Source: Minisyncoccota bacterium (GTDB lineage Bacteria > Patescibacteriota > Minisyncoccia > SW-4-49-11). Taken from it: a DNA stretch of 11,813 nucleotides. Location: positions 1 through 11,813 of the forward strand of contig JAHEOE010000023.1 of NCBI GenBank assembly GCA_018609785.1. The letters are read 5' to 3'. Within the stretch, counting starts at the first letter, position 1; each line of letters begins with the position of its first letter. The position numbers were made by a program, and so were the translations under genes. The notes beneath the pieces were generated by a model. That model was not told the DNA's origin, ran no database searches, and saw only the letters and a list, made by a program, of their open reading frames with translations. Positions 1-7,813 of this stretch are shown here, one piece after another.

Positions 1-231
1 GATTTGGAACTGGTACATATGATGTATGACGCGCCGAGAGAGCGCGTACACTTTTTCTTCCGCCCCATGCGATGGCAAGGCCCCGTGCGCAACAACGAAC
101 CTCATAAGGCGGATGTGTTGGACTGGTTTGCCCGTGGCGCGGACCCGCAGCCGCTTATTCCGTTTGTGGATCGTACCCTGCGTCGTATTGACGAAGGAGT
201 GTGGGAAAGCGAAGATACGACCGCGGAGTAG
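1..231 (+). CDS. NUDIX hydrolase, C-terminal fragment (5' end outside window)
   Basis: The frame is open from base 1 and stops with TAG at 229-231, giving 76 visible residues. They contain a run reading FFFRPMRWQGPVRNNEPHKA, then DVLDWFARGADPQPLIPFV and a terminal RTLRRIDEG. This matches the region after the Nudix box in MutT-like and NUDT-type pyrophosphatases, where a strand with aromatic residues is followed by G-x-x-x-N-x-EP-x-K, a W-F-x-x-x-x-x-P segment and a last helix ending in a Gly. The catalytic box (G-x5-E-x7-REUXEE) would lie upstream and cannot be seen, so the substrate (nucleoside triphosphate, 8-oxo-dGTP or a sugar nucleotide) is not inferable. No clear intrinsic terminator follows; the next signal is an inverted-repeat element at 264-415. 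Family assignment rests on motif recognition only. Confidence 0.75.
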   Translation, partial: DLELVHMMYDAPRERVHFFFRPMRWQGPVRNNEPHKADVLDWFARGADPQPLIPFVDRTLRRIDEGVWESEDTTAE

Positions 232-263
232 AGAATCTCAACCAAAAAGTCCTCATATAGAGG

Positions 264-415
264 AGAGGTCATTTCAAAGTTATTGAAGGCGACAGAGACG
301 TATTCACTGGCATTTAACGCCTACGGCCTACCATACCCAAAATTCGTTCATACGCTCTGTCGCCTTCATATGCTTAAAATAGAGGAACCAAAAGATTATT
401 TTTGAGATGGCCTCT
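264..415. repeat. 152-bp element with terminal inverted repeats, copy 1
   Basis: The ends are AGAGGTCATTTCAAA (264-278) and TTTGAGATGGCCTCT (401-415). Read as RNA they pair over all 15 positions, with two G-U pairs. A second, inner inverted repeat lies at 285-303 and 350-367 (GAAGGCGACAGAG against CTCTGTCGCCTTC, extended by CGTAT/ATACG after a one-base bulge). The same termini with a different, shorter interior recur at 10120-10207. No coding capacity is visible inside. The pattern fits a small non-autonomous terminal-inverted-repeat element (MITE-like) or a structured RNA. A target duplication is not clear here: the flanks of the GAGGTC termini are GA on the left and TA on the right. Confidence 0.6.
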
Positions 416-530
416 AATCACTTGCTACCTTTTACCCGCTACATGCTACTGTCTCCACAACCGTATATCTACCGTGTATCCATTGTATCCGCTATTGTAT
501 ATCCATCGTATATTTTTTATGGGAAACCTG
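405..530 (+). repeat. Degenerate GCTAC / GTATATC repeat array
   Basis: This 5' flank of yifB is a run of degenerate short units: first heptads such as CTTGCTA, CCCGCTA and CATGCTA, then GTATATC, GTGTATC, TGTATCC and GTATATCC spaced about 9 to 13 bases apart. The same vocabulary occurs at 2510-2725 and 8210-8300 in this orientation and at 7705-7960 in reverse complement. It does not look coding: the forward frame through it is only a run of simple YLLPATCY-type residues. I infer a dispersed tandem-repeat family; function unknown. Confidence 0.55.
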
Positions 531-537
531 TGTTCTA

Positions 538-566
538 TTGAGATTTTCGTATACATATGCTATCAT
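538..566 (+). promoter_or_regulatory. Sigma70-type promoter of yifB
   Basis: TTGAGA (538-543) and TATCAT (561-566) are separated by exactly 17 bases and point toward yifB. The start site would be near 573, leaving a 5' leader of about 75 nt. Confidence 0.6.
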
Positions 567-646
567 TGCCCACATTACTTGAGGAACAGGCGGGGGTGTC
601 CTGGCGGTTGCTTGAGAAAACAGCAAGGTAACAAGAGACGGAGCGC

Positions 647-2176
647 ATGTTGGCGACGGTGTATTCGGCAACGGTAGAGGGAATTCATGGCAGACGGATT
701 GATATCGAGGTGGACATGACGCAAGGTTTGCCCGGGATGACCATTGTGGGCCTGCCGGATGCCGCGGTGAGCGAGGCCAAGGAACGGATGCGTTTGGCCC
801 TTCGGAACGCGGATGTGGAACTTCCGAACAAGCGTTTTGTTCTCAATCTCGCGCCTGCGGAAGTGAAAAAGATCGGCACGTCGTTTGATTTGCCCATGGC
901 CGTGGCCATTTTGACCTCTTTGGAATACATTTCCGTCTCTTTGGAGGAACGAATCATTGTGGGTGAATTGGCGCTTGATGGCACCGTGCGACCCGCGCAC
1001 GGTATTTTGCCCATTGCGGCGTTTGCTAAGAACAACGGGTTCAAAGAGATTTACGTCCCTGCCGAAAACGCGGAAGAGGCTGCCTTGGTGAACGGTATTG
1101 ACGTCTACCCGGTGCACTCACTTTCCGAGATTGTGAAGCATTTAACCGGCGAGGCGCCTATTAAGCCTCATCCCACGCGTACGGTGGATGGGACATTCTC
1201 CACGTCGGACCATCTGGACATGGCGTTGATTCAAGGGCAGGCAGCCGCTAAACGAGCGTTGGAGATTGCCGCGGCGGGCGGACATAACGTCCTTATGAGC
1301 GGGCCGCCCGGGTCCGGGAAGACGCTTTTGGCACGTACGTTTACCACTATTTTGCCGCCCATGGACGAAGATGAGGTTCTCGAGGTCTCACAGCTCTATA
1401 GCGTGGCGGGGCAACTCTCGGCCGAGCGTCCGTTGATCACCGAGCGGCCGTTCCGCGCGCCTCATCATACCGCTTCCAGCTCTTCTTTGATTGGCGGTGG
1501 GAGTAATCCTACGCCCGGTGAAATCAGTCTCTCGCACCGCGGCGTTTTGTTTTTGGATGAATTTCCGGAATTTCAGCGGGAGGTTTTGGAGAGTCTGAGG
1601 CAACCGTTGGAAGACCGCATCGTTCATGTCTCCCGTGTGCGTAATTCGGTGACGTACCCCGCGGACTTTATGTTGCTTGCCAGTCAGAACCCATGTCCGT
1701 GCGGATACCTCAGAGATCCGGATACTAACTGTGTCTGTACGCAAGCGCAGATTACGCGGTACTCCAACAAAATTTCCGGGCCGCTCCTTGACCGTGTGGA
1801 TATGGTCATTGCCGTGGAACGGGTGAAGACCGAAGAGTTGGTGCAGAACGGGACTCAACAGACGCAGGCTGAGTCATCGGAACGTATCCGAGAACGGGTT
1901 ATACAGGCCAGAGAAAGGCAAGCAGACCGCTTCCGAGAGCACGAAATCAGATCCAACAGCGAAATGGAACTGAAGGATGTTCGTACGTTCTGTGTGTTGG
2001 ATGAGGAGACGCAGACCATGCTCAAAGGCGCCGTCGAGCGTATGCAACTCTCGGCCCGCGCCTATAATCGGGTCCTGAAACTCGCGCGCACCATTGCGGA
2101 TTTGGAAGGGGCTGAAGACATTGCGCTCTCGCACGTGGCGGAAGCTTTGCAGTATCGGGGGCAGCAGGAAGGGTAG
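647..2176 (+). CDS. yifB: YifB/ComM family Mg-chelatase-like AAA+ ATPase
   Basis: This 509-residue protein has the full length of the family. It opens with MLATVYSATVEGIHGRRIDI, the usual start of the N-terminal ChlI-type domain, whose typical MTIVGLPDAAVSEAKERM run follows (about residues 31-48). The AAA+ core has a Walker A GPPGSGKT at 219-226, a Walker B LFLDEF at 301-306 and an arginine-finger-like LLDRVD near 380. A cysteine cluster NPCPCG...CVC (C350, C352, C362, C364) probably binds zinc, as in ComM. The C-terminal Mg_chelatase_C helical domain follows to the end. Members are hexameric helicases; ComM promotes branch migration during natural transformation, and that role is inferred here from homology only. 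The start ATG has only a short GGAG three bases upstream (640-643), but homologues begin at this methionine. The gene stands alone on the plus strand behind its own promoter, and heptanucleotide repeats begin right at the stop codon. Confidence 0.93.
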   Translation: MLATVYSATVEGIHGRRIDIEVDMTQGLPGMTIVGLPDAAVSEAKERMRLALRNADVELPNKRFVLNLAPAEVKKIGTSFDLPMAVAILTSLEYISVSLEERIIVGELALDGTVRPAHGILPIAAFAKNNGFKEIYVPAENAEEAALVNGIDVYPVHSLSEIVKHLTGEAPIKPHPTRTVDGTFSTSDHLDMALIQGQAAAKRALEIAAAGGHNVLMSGPPGSGKTLLARTFTTILPPMDEDEVLEVSQLYSVAGQLSAERPLITERPFRAPHHTASSSSLIGGGSNPTPGEISLSHRGVLFLDEFPEFQREVLESLRQPLEDRIVHVSRVRNSVTYPADFMLLASQNPCPCGYLRDPDTNCVCTQAQITRYSNKISGPLLDRVDMVIAVERVKTEELVQNGTQQTQAESSERIRERVIQARERQADRFREHEIRSNSEMELKDVRTFCVLDEETQTMLKGAVERMQLSARAYNRVLKLARTIADLEGAEDIALSHVAEALQYRGQQEG

Positions 2177-2240
2177 CGTTTGGTAGGTGGAATTTGGTAT
2201 ATAGTACTTAGAATTTAGTATATAGTGTTTGGAATTCAGA
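2174..2240 (-). repeat. Heptanucleotide tandem-repeat array after yifB
   Basis: Read on the minus strand, the stretch is a clean 7-bp-phased series: TCTGAAT, TCCAAAC, ACTATAT, ACTAAAT, TCTAAGT, ACTATAT, ACCAAAT, TCCACCT, ACCAAAC. The units are degenerate but the 7-base phase is kept. It starts at the stop codon of yifB. Similar arrays with more uniform units lie at 2591-2655 (plus orientation) and 7819-7870 (minus orientation). Heptanucleotide short tandem repeats are known as STRRs in cyanobacteria; a link to those is not implied. Confidence 0.6.
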
Positions 2241-2309
2241 ACGCATTTCAAAAGGCTTTTATTTCCTATGAGTATCATACATAGCCACGAAACCTCACTT
2301 TCCCTCGAA

Positions 2310-2480
2310 ACCTTTAGGTTTCCTATTTCCATGGGACTGCAAATACCAAAAAGTCCCCATTGTTGGAAGATAGGCCTCGTTAGAGGCCGGAAGAAACCTG
2401 AGGTTTCTTCCGTGACCGTAGCAGATCGATCCTCCTTTCCCTTCGGGCCTTTCCTCCTTAACAAGGAGGAAAACACAGCA
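2310..2480. repeat. Multi-hairpin element, copy A
   Basis: Four successive hairpins are visible. AAACCT/AGGTTT lies near 2319-2332. GGCCTC-gtta-GAGGCC is at 2373-2388. A 10-bp stem GGAAGAAACC-tga-GGTTTCTTCC is at 2389-2411. A 10-bp stem TTTCCTCCTT-aac-AAGGAGGAAA is at 2450-2472, preceded by a small CCC-ttc-GGG. The tail reads ACACAGCAAGG. The same order of hairpins, the same linker pieces (AGTCCCCA before hairpin I, GTG-CCGT after hairpin II, ACACAGC at the end) and changed but still paired stems occur at 7975-8195. No U-run follows, so these are not ordinary intrinsic terminators. No protein is encoded. Confidence 0.65.
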
Positions 2481-2533
2481 AGGTACATCTACACCATATT
2501 ATGCTAATAGCAAATTACAACCGTATATCCACT

Positions 2534-2665
2534 GTATCCGCTACTGTATATCAAGTCGTAAGGCTTATATATCAACGGTATATCTTCTATTTCAAATTCT
2601 AAATTCAGGCTTCTGGCTTCTGGCTTCTAAATTCCAAATTCCAAATACTAAATACCATTAACAAC
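2534..2665 (+). repeat. Left arm of long inverted repeat flanking M23-dnaE
   Basis: This runs from GTATCCGCTACTGTATATCA to ACCATTAACAAC and matches the reverse complement of 7814-7925 along its length. Differences are limited to a variable hairpin, a few substitutions and heptad copy number: the internal 7-bp array has about ten units here and about seven in the other arm. The two arms lie about 5.1 kb apart with the M23 and dnaE genes between them. Confidence 0.7.
2591..2655 (+). repeat. Heptanucleotide tandem-repeat array
   Basis: Units in strict 7-bp phase are TTCAAAT, TCTAAAT, TCAGGCT, TCTGGCT, TCTGGCT, TCTAAAT, TCCAAAT, TCCAAAT, ACTAAAT. Compared with the inverted copy at 7819-7870, this array has extra TCTGGCT and TCCAAAT units, which is what slippage or unequal recombination would produce. 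Confidence 0.75.
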
Positions 2666-2736
2666 CGTGTATCTATCGTGTCCGCTACTGTATATCTCGT
2701 CATAAGACGTATGTATCTATTGTATGATGACTTTTA

Positions 2737-2775
2737 TAAAAAAACGGACCCCAAGAGCGAATCTTCAGGGCCCGT
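2737..2775 (-). terminator. Intrinsic terminator of the M23 gene
   Basis: On the minus strand a long GC-rich hairpin (2744-2775; paired blocks ACGG/CCGT, CCC/GGG and AAGA/TCTT around a GCGAA loop) is followed by seven consecutive T (2737-2743). It lies 30 bases past the M23 stop codon. Confidence 0.85.
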
Positions 2776-2804
2776 TCGTGTTAGTGGATATATGGATTAC
2801 GGTG

Positions 2805-3929
2805 TTACTTCAACGGATTTTGCGCTCCGTGTACCTCATAGTGTAAGTGATCGGCGTTATGTGGAATAGTGAATCCGGTGTGACCCATACTACCGATCTG
2901 TTGACCGCGATCCACATGATCGCCGTTGGAAACAGCAAAACTTTGAAGATGCGCGTAAAGGGTTACGGTGTTATTGGGATGTTGAATTTTGATGTAGTTT
3001 CCGTAACCTCCTCCGTGGTAACCGGCGGTAATTACTTTACCGGGGGCGGAAGCGCGAATTGGAGTTCCGGGACTGTTTATAATATCTACCCCGGCGTAGT
3101 TATAGTGAGGCTTAACGCGTCCGGCAGCCGGTAATGCGAAGTAATCGTCAAGATTGCGTCCTTTGTTCGCGGAAACCTGAGCGGGTTCGGTGTATCCGCT
3201 TTGAGAGGCGGTACGGATCTGTGGAGCTTCCTTGTGCGGTAACTCACTGTACGGAATATCCGCTCCGGGAACAATTACTTCTTTGGTCTGAGCGATTTTT
3301 TTATCTTTCAGATCGTTGTAGTCTCGAATCGCTTCTACATCGACTTCGTACGTATCTGCGATATTTTGAAGATCTTTGTCGGAAGAAATGTCCTTAACCA
3401 CTCCGTCTTTGGGTAAAATATCCAGCTCGTCGCCGGGGGCGATATCTTCGGGGGAACTGAGGTTGTTTACCGCTACGAGGGTATCTTCGGATAGGTGGAA
3501 GTCTTGAGCAATGCTTGTGAGCGTTTCTCCGTCTTTAACGGTGTATTTCCGTACCTGAGGAGTGGACTGCTCTTGAGATCTTGATGACATCTGCTGCCCT
3601 TGCAGAACAGCGGGTCCTTGGGGTATGGACTCTTGGTTTTGTTCTTTAAGATACTCAGCCAAGCTTGCTTTGTTGACAGATGCCAGTTGAGATCGAGCAC
3701 CGCCTGTGATTGCTCGTTCGGTGTTTTGTGTATGAGCGGGTGATTGGTCACCACTTACATTGAGATAAGACACCACACCTACGACAGCGACTATAGCAAG
3801 CCAGCTTCCGGAGGTGGTGAGTATATGGTACGTATGTCGCCCAATCGATGATTGATTGAGGTGTTTCATACGATGTTTGAGGAGAGTGCTAAAAGTCTTA
3901 ATAAGCCAGTTCGCTACGTAGACTGTCAT
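2805..3929 (-). CDS. Membrane-anchored LysM / M23 peptidase-like envelope protein
   Basis: This 374-residue protein has a cytoplasmic N-terminus of about 40 residues, one membrane segment (GSWLAIVAVVGVVSYL, about 41-56) and a long Gln/Ser-rich linker. A LysM domain begins at YTVKDGETLTSIA (129-173) and a second, weaker LysM-like repeat follows (about 176-222). A C-terminal M23/LytM domain spans about 265-374. In the M23 part D282, H327 (in YAHL) and the H361-L-H363 pair are present. The histidine of the canonical H-x-x-x-D zinc motif is replaced by tyrosine (Y278-A-G-V-D282), with another His three residues earlier (H275). It therefore resembles a cell-wall hydrolase or a LytM-type regulator, and activity is uncertain. 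The first Met has no Shine-Dalgarno site; an inner Met (residue 21) is a possible alternative start. A consensus promoter lies at 4000-4028 and a terminator at 2737-2775, so it is a single-gene unit. Confidence 0.85.
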   Translation of the reverse strand: MTVYVANWLIKTFSTLLKHRMKHLNQSSIGRHTYHILTTSGSWLAIVAVVGVVSYLNVSGDQSPAHTQNTERAITGGARSQLASVNKASLAEYLKEQNQESIPQGPAVLQGQQMSSRSQEQSTPQVRKYTVKDGETLTSIAQDFHLSEDTLVAVNNLSSPEDIAPGDELDILPKDGVVKDISSDKDLQNIADTYEVDVEAIRDYNDLKDKKIAQTKEVIVPGADIPYSELPHKEAPQIRTASQSGYTEPAQVSANKGRNLDDYFALPAAGRVKPHYNYAGVDIINSPGTPIRASAPGKVITAGYHGGGYGNYIKIQHPNNTVTLYAHLQSFAVSNGDHVDRGQQIGSMGHTGFTIPHNADHLHYEVHGAQNPLK

Positions 3930-3999
3930 TCACTGATTCAGAAGGCCGTAAACATTCATATATCTGAGAGCGAATAAACAGTCTCTGAAGACACCATCA

Positions 4000-4028
4000 A
4001 ATATACCGATTATCCCGTATCCTGTCAA
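4000..4028 (-). promoter_or_regulatory. Consensus sigma70-type promoter of the M23 gene
   Basis: On the minus strand TTGACA (4023-4028), a 17-bp spacer and TATATT (4000-4005) form a near-perfect promoter just after the dnaE stop codon. Start would be near 3993, leaving a leader of about 65 nt. The hexamers and spacing are identical to those of the promoter at 10855-10883. Confidence 0.8.
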
Positions 4029-4030
4029 TA

Positions 4031-4055
4031 GGGTATTAAATCGCTTCAATAAGCG
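4031..4055 (-). terminator. Weak hairpin at the dnaE stop codon
   Basis: On the minus strand CGCTT-attg-AAGCG includes the TGA stop and is followed by ATTTAAT. The stem is 5 bp and the T-tract is interrupted, so termination would be partial at best. Confidence 0.3.
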
Positions 4056-7000
4056 GTTTGTGAGGGTAAGTATTCTGATGTACTCTGAGTGTCTTCTGTA
4101 TGCGACGATGGTTGTTCGGAGCTTGCCTCATCCGCATGTAAAACGGATTTAATCTCTTCAATGAGCCCGGGGCTGTAGCGTACGCTCATACCGGTTCCCA
4201 CGCACCTGGTGTCATAATTGGTACCGGAGATAATCAGGTACACGGGGCACATACCCGGCGGGGCTTGAGTAAGGATTTTCTTAATGTCTGTGAGTTTAGC
4301 CAAAGAGATAGGAGGAGTGATCGGTATGTTCAGACCGACGATTTCTTCCCCTTCGGAGGTATATTCTCGGTTTTGTTCCTCTTTGCCGGATGCGCTCAGA
4401 TCTTGCACATTCGAACGGCCTACCTGTTGCGGTTTGCGTCGAATCCAATCCCGTAAGTTTTCCAGGGAATCTTCTTCCGGGGTTTTGATGTCTTGGGCCA
4501 GAAATTTTTTCTCACCGTCCTTGGTGCTTAGTTTGGCTTTCAGAAGAAGGCACGCGCCGTCTTGAAGTTTGGGTTTCTTTTCGTTGTATATATTGGGGAA
4601 GACAATGACTTCCGCGCGGGTCTCGGCATCTTCGATTTCGAGAAAGGCCATATGATCTCCGTTTTTGGTGGTGATAGGCTTGAGGCTGGTGATAATCCCG
4701 CTTATGGCAAGGTTTGTAGTCCGTTTGCTTTGTTTGACTTCTGCGATCCCGGCAATTTCCAATTCCGAACAGATTTGCGCGTATTCGTCAAAGGGGTGCG
4801 CGGAAAGAAACACGCCCAAAGAAGATCGTTCTTGTTCCAGACTTTTGTGTGTCTGCTCTTTAGGAGAAAGAGAGGACTCGGGAAGGGTGAGTGATTGAGG
4901 TTCGGCGGGAGAAAGGGAGAATAAGGAACTTTGGTTTTCGGGGATGTGTGATGACTGTTTCTGTTGCTTGACGAAATCTAACACAGTGTTTAAGTGTTCC
5001 AGGAGTGGTTGACGGCTATAGAGAGAATCGAGCGCGCCGGCGGTAATCAAAGCTTCCAGGTTTTTGCGGTTGAGATGGGTTGGTCCCAGACGACTCAAGA
5101 AGTCCGAAAGCGTCTCAAAAGCGCCGTTTTTTTCTCGCTCGGAAACGATGGCATAACCAAGCTCTTCGCTGACATTTTTGATGCAAGCGAGTCCATACCA
5201 AATATGTCCGTTGTATCCGGTGAAAAACGCGTTGCCGGTATTGACGTCCGGAGAGTGAATTTCAATATTCCAATGGCGAGCCTCCGTAATTTCAACCGCG
5301 ATACGTTCCAAATTTTTGGCATCGCTGTTCATAAGAGATACCAGAAATTCAAGGGGGTAATAGGCTTTGAGGTAGGCGGTTTGGTAGGCAATCAGAGCGT
5401 AACAGGCGGCGTGAGATTTGTTAAAGCCGTAGTTGGCGAATGGTTCTATGAGTTTCCAGAGTTGGTTGGCGATTTCTTCGGTGTGACCTTGTTCTTTGGC
5501 GCCCTCAATAATCTTTTGCTTCTGTTCTTCCATGAGCTTGACTTTCTTCTTCCCGACCGCTTTACGAAGTACATCCGCTTCTTGCAATGAAAATCCGGAC
5601 ATCACCTGAGAGGCCTGCATGAGTTGCTCCTGGTAAATCATGATCCCGTAGGTTTGCTCGAGCACCGGTTGCAGATCGTCATGAAGATACGTTATTTCTT
5701 CTCGACCGTGCTTGCGGGCAATGAAAGAGGGGATAAGGTCCATGGGGCCCGGGCGGTTAAGAGAGACTAGAGCAATCAGTTCTTCAAAGGAGTCCGGATG
5801 AAGGTCCATAGTGGCGTTGGTAATAAATTCCGCTTCCAGTTGAAAAATACCGACGCTGTATCCGTTGCGGAACACATTTAACGCGTTTTCGTCCGAGAGG
5901 GGCAGTTTGGCGAGGTCGATACGGTCTCCGTGATTGGTCTCGATCAAACTAAGCGTGTCTCGGATAATGGAAAGGTTGGAGAGCCCCAAAAAGTCCATTT
6001 TAAGAAGCCCCAACTCTTCGATCGCATTCATCTCGTACTGCGTGATGATTGAGGTTTTACCGCCGCTTTCCGAGATCTGGACGGGGGTGTAATTGTCGAG
6101 AGACTTGTCTGTAATTACTACAGCACAGGCGTGCGTGGAAACATGGCGGGCAAGGCCTTCCAGGCGTTGCGCGTTATCAAGCAAAGTCTGAACCGCTTCT
6201 TCGGACGTGTAGCGGGATTTGAGTTCGTTGACTTCTTCCAGCGCGTCTTTGATGGAGCTTCCGGAGGGGATCAACTTGGAGATCCCGTCGCAGAAGGTGT
6301 AGCTGTACCCCATTGCCCGACCGGTATCGCGCACGGATGCCCGCGCGGCCATGGTTCCGAACGTGCAGATTTGGGCGACGTGATCACTGCCGTACTGGTT
6401 GCCCACGTAGTCGAGTACGGCGTCTCGACGGTCATCTTCAAAGTCAATATCGATATCGGGCATGTTGAGACGGGCGGGGTTGAGGAAACGCTCGAAAATA
6501 AGCCCGAATCGTAAGGGGTCAAGATCGGTAATTTTCAATAAAAAGGAAACCAAGCTCCCCGCCGCGCTTCCGCGACCGGGGCCTACGAGAATGCCTTGGT
6601 CTTTGGCCCACTGAATAAAGTCCGCGACAATGAGAAAGTAGGAGCTGTATCCGGTATTAAAGATGGTGGAGAGTTCTTGGTCCAGACGCTCGCGCATCCC
6701 TTCCGGCTCGCCATTGGGATACCGATAGGTAACACCTTCTTCGCACAATTGGCGCAGGTAATCATCGTATGAGGGCTGACTGCCGTCTTCATAGGTGGGG
6801 ACTTCGTAAAACGGCAGGTGCACCTCGTCAAAGGAAAGGCTGACGTTGCAATTCTCCGCGATGTAGCGCGTGTTCTCGAACGCGGTGTCCGGAAGATGAG
6901 CGGCAAGGCGTTCCATCTCCTCGGGAGATTTGAGAGACATATCCGTGTCGGCCATGGACACCCGATCCGGATTGGTTACCGTGGTTTTGTGTTTGATGGC

Positions 7001-7657
7001 CAAGAGAATATCAAGCGAAGACGCTTCTTCGGATTTCAGATACCGGTTCTCATCGGCGAGGACGAGGGGGACATTTTCTTCGTCGGCAAGTGTTGTGATC
7101 TGCGTAGTAAGTGAGGCATGATTCTCCCACAGCGAGTCCGGAGCCACTTCCAGATAAAAGTTCTCGCCAAATATCTCTGTATACCGACGCAGCACTTCGC
7201 GTGCCTGTTCATACGTGCCGTGGGCGAGATGTTCGTAAATTTCGCTTTGGTTAATTCCCGACAGGCAAAACAAGTCGGAAGCGTGGGTACGCAAGGTCTC
7301 GAGGTCCACTCGCGCTCCGTGTCGTGTGTGCCCGTCGGTTTGAGCGAAGCTGGAGAGGCGAATCAGATTCTGATACCCTTCGTTGGTTTTCGCAAGCAGA
7401 ATGAGATGGTGTGTTGACGGTTCCGAATCCGATATTCCGTTCGGGCCGACAAAGGTTTCCAAACCCAAGATTGGTTTGACTCCCGCGTCTTGGGCTGTCT
7501 GGTAAAACTCGATTGCCCCGTACAGATTCGCCGAATCGGTGAGGGCGAGACTGTGCATGTTTAGTTCCTTCGCGCGTTCGACAAGTCCCGAAACGGTGCT
7601 CAACGCCGTCAATAAGCTATAGTTTGAGTGTGTATGAAGATGCGTAAAGTCAGTCAT
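4046..7657 (-). CDS. dnaE: DNA polymerase III subunit alpha
   Basis: This 1203-residue DnaE-type replicative polymerase starts with the PHP domain (THLHTHSNYSLL, H6, H8, H10). It continues through the palm motif GPGRGSAAGS (359-368) and the catalytic PDIDIDFEDDRRD (D401, D403) to KMDFLGL (D555). These three aspartates sit at the same residue numbers as in E. coli. Thumb, fingers and a helix-hairpin-helix region (near 850) follow, then an OB-fold domain (about 979-1058) and a C-terminal tail of about 145 residues ending in a Ser/Glu/Thr-rich stretch. In the PHP domain the usual N-D-x-H-Y motif reads A-D-E-N-R-Y (near 201-206), so one metal-ligand position carries Arg; metal-dependent PHP nuclease activity is probably impaired. 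The initiator ATG touches a TATACT box and has no Shine-Dalgarno site. No other replication gene is adjacent. Confidence 0.96.
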   Translation of the reverse strand: MTDFTHLHTHSNYSLLTALSTVSGLVERAKELNMHSLALTDSANLYGAIEFYQTAQDAGVKPILGLETFVGPNGISDSEPSTHHLILLAKTNEGYQNLIRLSSFAQTDGHTRHGARVDLETLRTHASDLFCLSGINQSEIYEHLAHGTYEQAREVLRRYTEIFGENFYLEVAPDSLWENHASLTTQITTLADEENVPLVLADENRYLKSEEASSLDILLAIKHKTTVTNPDRVSMADTDMSLKSPEEMERLAAHLPDTAFENTRYIAENCNVSLSFDEVHLPFYEVPTYEDGSQPSYDDYLRQLCEEGVTYRYPNGEPEGMRERLDQELSTIFNTGYSSYFLIVADFIQWAKDQGILVGPGRGSAAGSLVSFLLKITDLDPLRFGLIFERFLNPARLNMPDIDIDFEDDRRDAVLDYVGNQYGSDHVAQICTFGTMAARASVRDTGRAMGYSYTFCDGISKLIPSGSSIKDALEEVNELKSRYTSEEAVQTLLDNAQRLEGLARHVSTHACAVVITDKSLDNYTPVQISESGGKTSIITQYEMNAIEELGLLKMDFLGLSNLSIIRDTLSLIETNHGDRIDLAKLPLSDENALNVFRNGYSVGIFQLEAEFITNATMDLHPDSFEELIALVSLNRPGPMDLIPSFIARKHGREEITYLHDDLQPVLEQTYGIMIYQEQLMQASQVMSGFSLQEADVLRKAVGKKKVKLMEEQKQKIIEGAKEQGHTEEIANQLWKLIEPFANYGFNKSHAACYALIAYQTAYLKAYYPLEFLVSLMNSDAKNLERIAVEITEARHWNIEIHSPDVNTGNAFFTGYNGHIWYGLACIKNVSEELGYAIVSEREKNGAFETLSDFLSRLGPTHLNRKNLEALITAGALDSLYSRQPLLEHLNTVLDFVKQQKQSSHIPENQSSLFSLSPAEPQSLTLPESSLSPKEQTHKSLEQERSSLGVFLSAHPFDEYAQICSELEIAGIAEVKQSKRTTNLAISGIITSLKPITTKNGDHMAFLEIEDAETRAEVIVFPNIYNEKKPKLQDGACLLLKAKLSTKDGEKKFLAQDIKTPEEDSLENLRDWIRRKPQQVGRSNVQDLSASGKEEQNREYTSEGEEIVGLNIPITPPISLAKLTDIKKILTQAPPGMCPVYLIISGTNYDTRCVGTGMSVRYSPGLIEEIKSVLHADEASSEQPSSHTEDTQSTSEYLPSQTAY

Positions 7658-7672
7658 ATACTACGTAGTATA
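7657..7672 (-). promoter_or_regulatory. -10 box / 16-bp perfect palindrome at the dnaE start
   Basis: The sequence TATACTACGTAGTATA is self-complementary over all 16 bases. On the minus strand its first six bases (7667-7672, TATACT) are a good -10 element. A start site 6-7 bases later would fall at about 7660, only a few bases before the ATG (7655-7657), making the mRNA leaderless or nearly so. The -35 region is poor (AGCTCA at 17 bp). The palindrome could be an operator that overlaps both the -10 and the start codon; that is inference. Confidence 0.45.
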
Positions 7673-7813
7673 GCATGGGTGCGCTTCGATGAGCTATGGG
7701 GGGTATGCGAGCATGATATACGGTTGTGTGAATAGTAGCAAGTAGCGGGTAGCAGGTCGTAAGTAGATAGTGATATACAGTAGCGGGTACGATAGATAAC
7801 ACGGTGGATATAC

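Larger units (their letters stand above)
2510..2725 (+). repeat. GTATATC-type repeat array with embedded variable hairpins
   Basis: Repeats of the GTATATC / CCGCTACTGTATATC type occur at about 2518-2585 and 2660-2725, split by the heptad array at 2591-2655. Two of them carry a small hairpin directly after CTGTATATC: AAGTC-gtaa-GGCTT (2554-2567) and CGTC-ataa-GACG (2698-2709). The flanks on both sides are conserved while the stem bases change. The segment 2534-2665 is also the left arm of a large inverted repeat with 7814-7925. Nothing in it looks coding. Confidence 0.6.

Noticed and set aside
590..640. Third copy of the multi-hairpin element upstream of yifB
   Set aside because: Only a short match to the tail of copy A (AAACAGCAAGGTA-like) is present; none of the hairpins is recognisable.
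402..677. 91-residue open frame on the plus strand before yifB
   Set aside because: It is made of repeat-derived residues through the GCTAC/GTATATC array, overlaps the yifB promoter and start, and has no ribosome site.
2370..2475. Intrinsic terminator of yifB in the multi-hairpin element
   Set aside because: The hairpins lack a following T-run on the plus strand, and the element is repeated at a site that does not follow a plus-strand gene.
1874..2488. 204-residue open frame on the minus strand
   Set aside because: It runs antisense into yifB and through heptad repeats and hairpins; no family motif and no upstream signals.
2310..2725. CRISPR array
   Set aside because: The repeats are degenerate 7-11 bp units without uniform length or unique spacers, and no cas genes are in the window.
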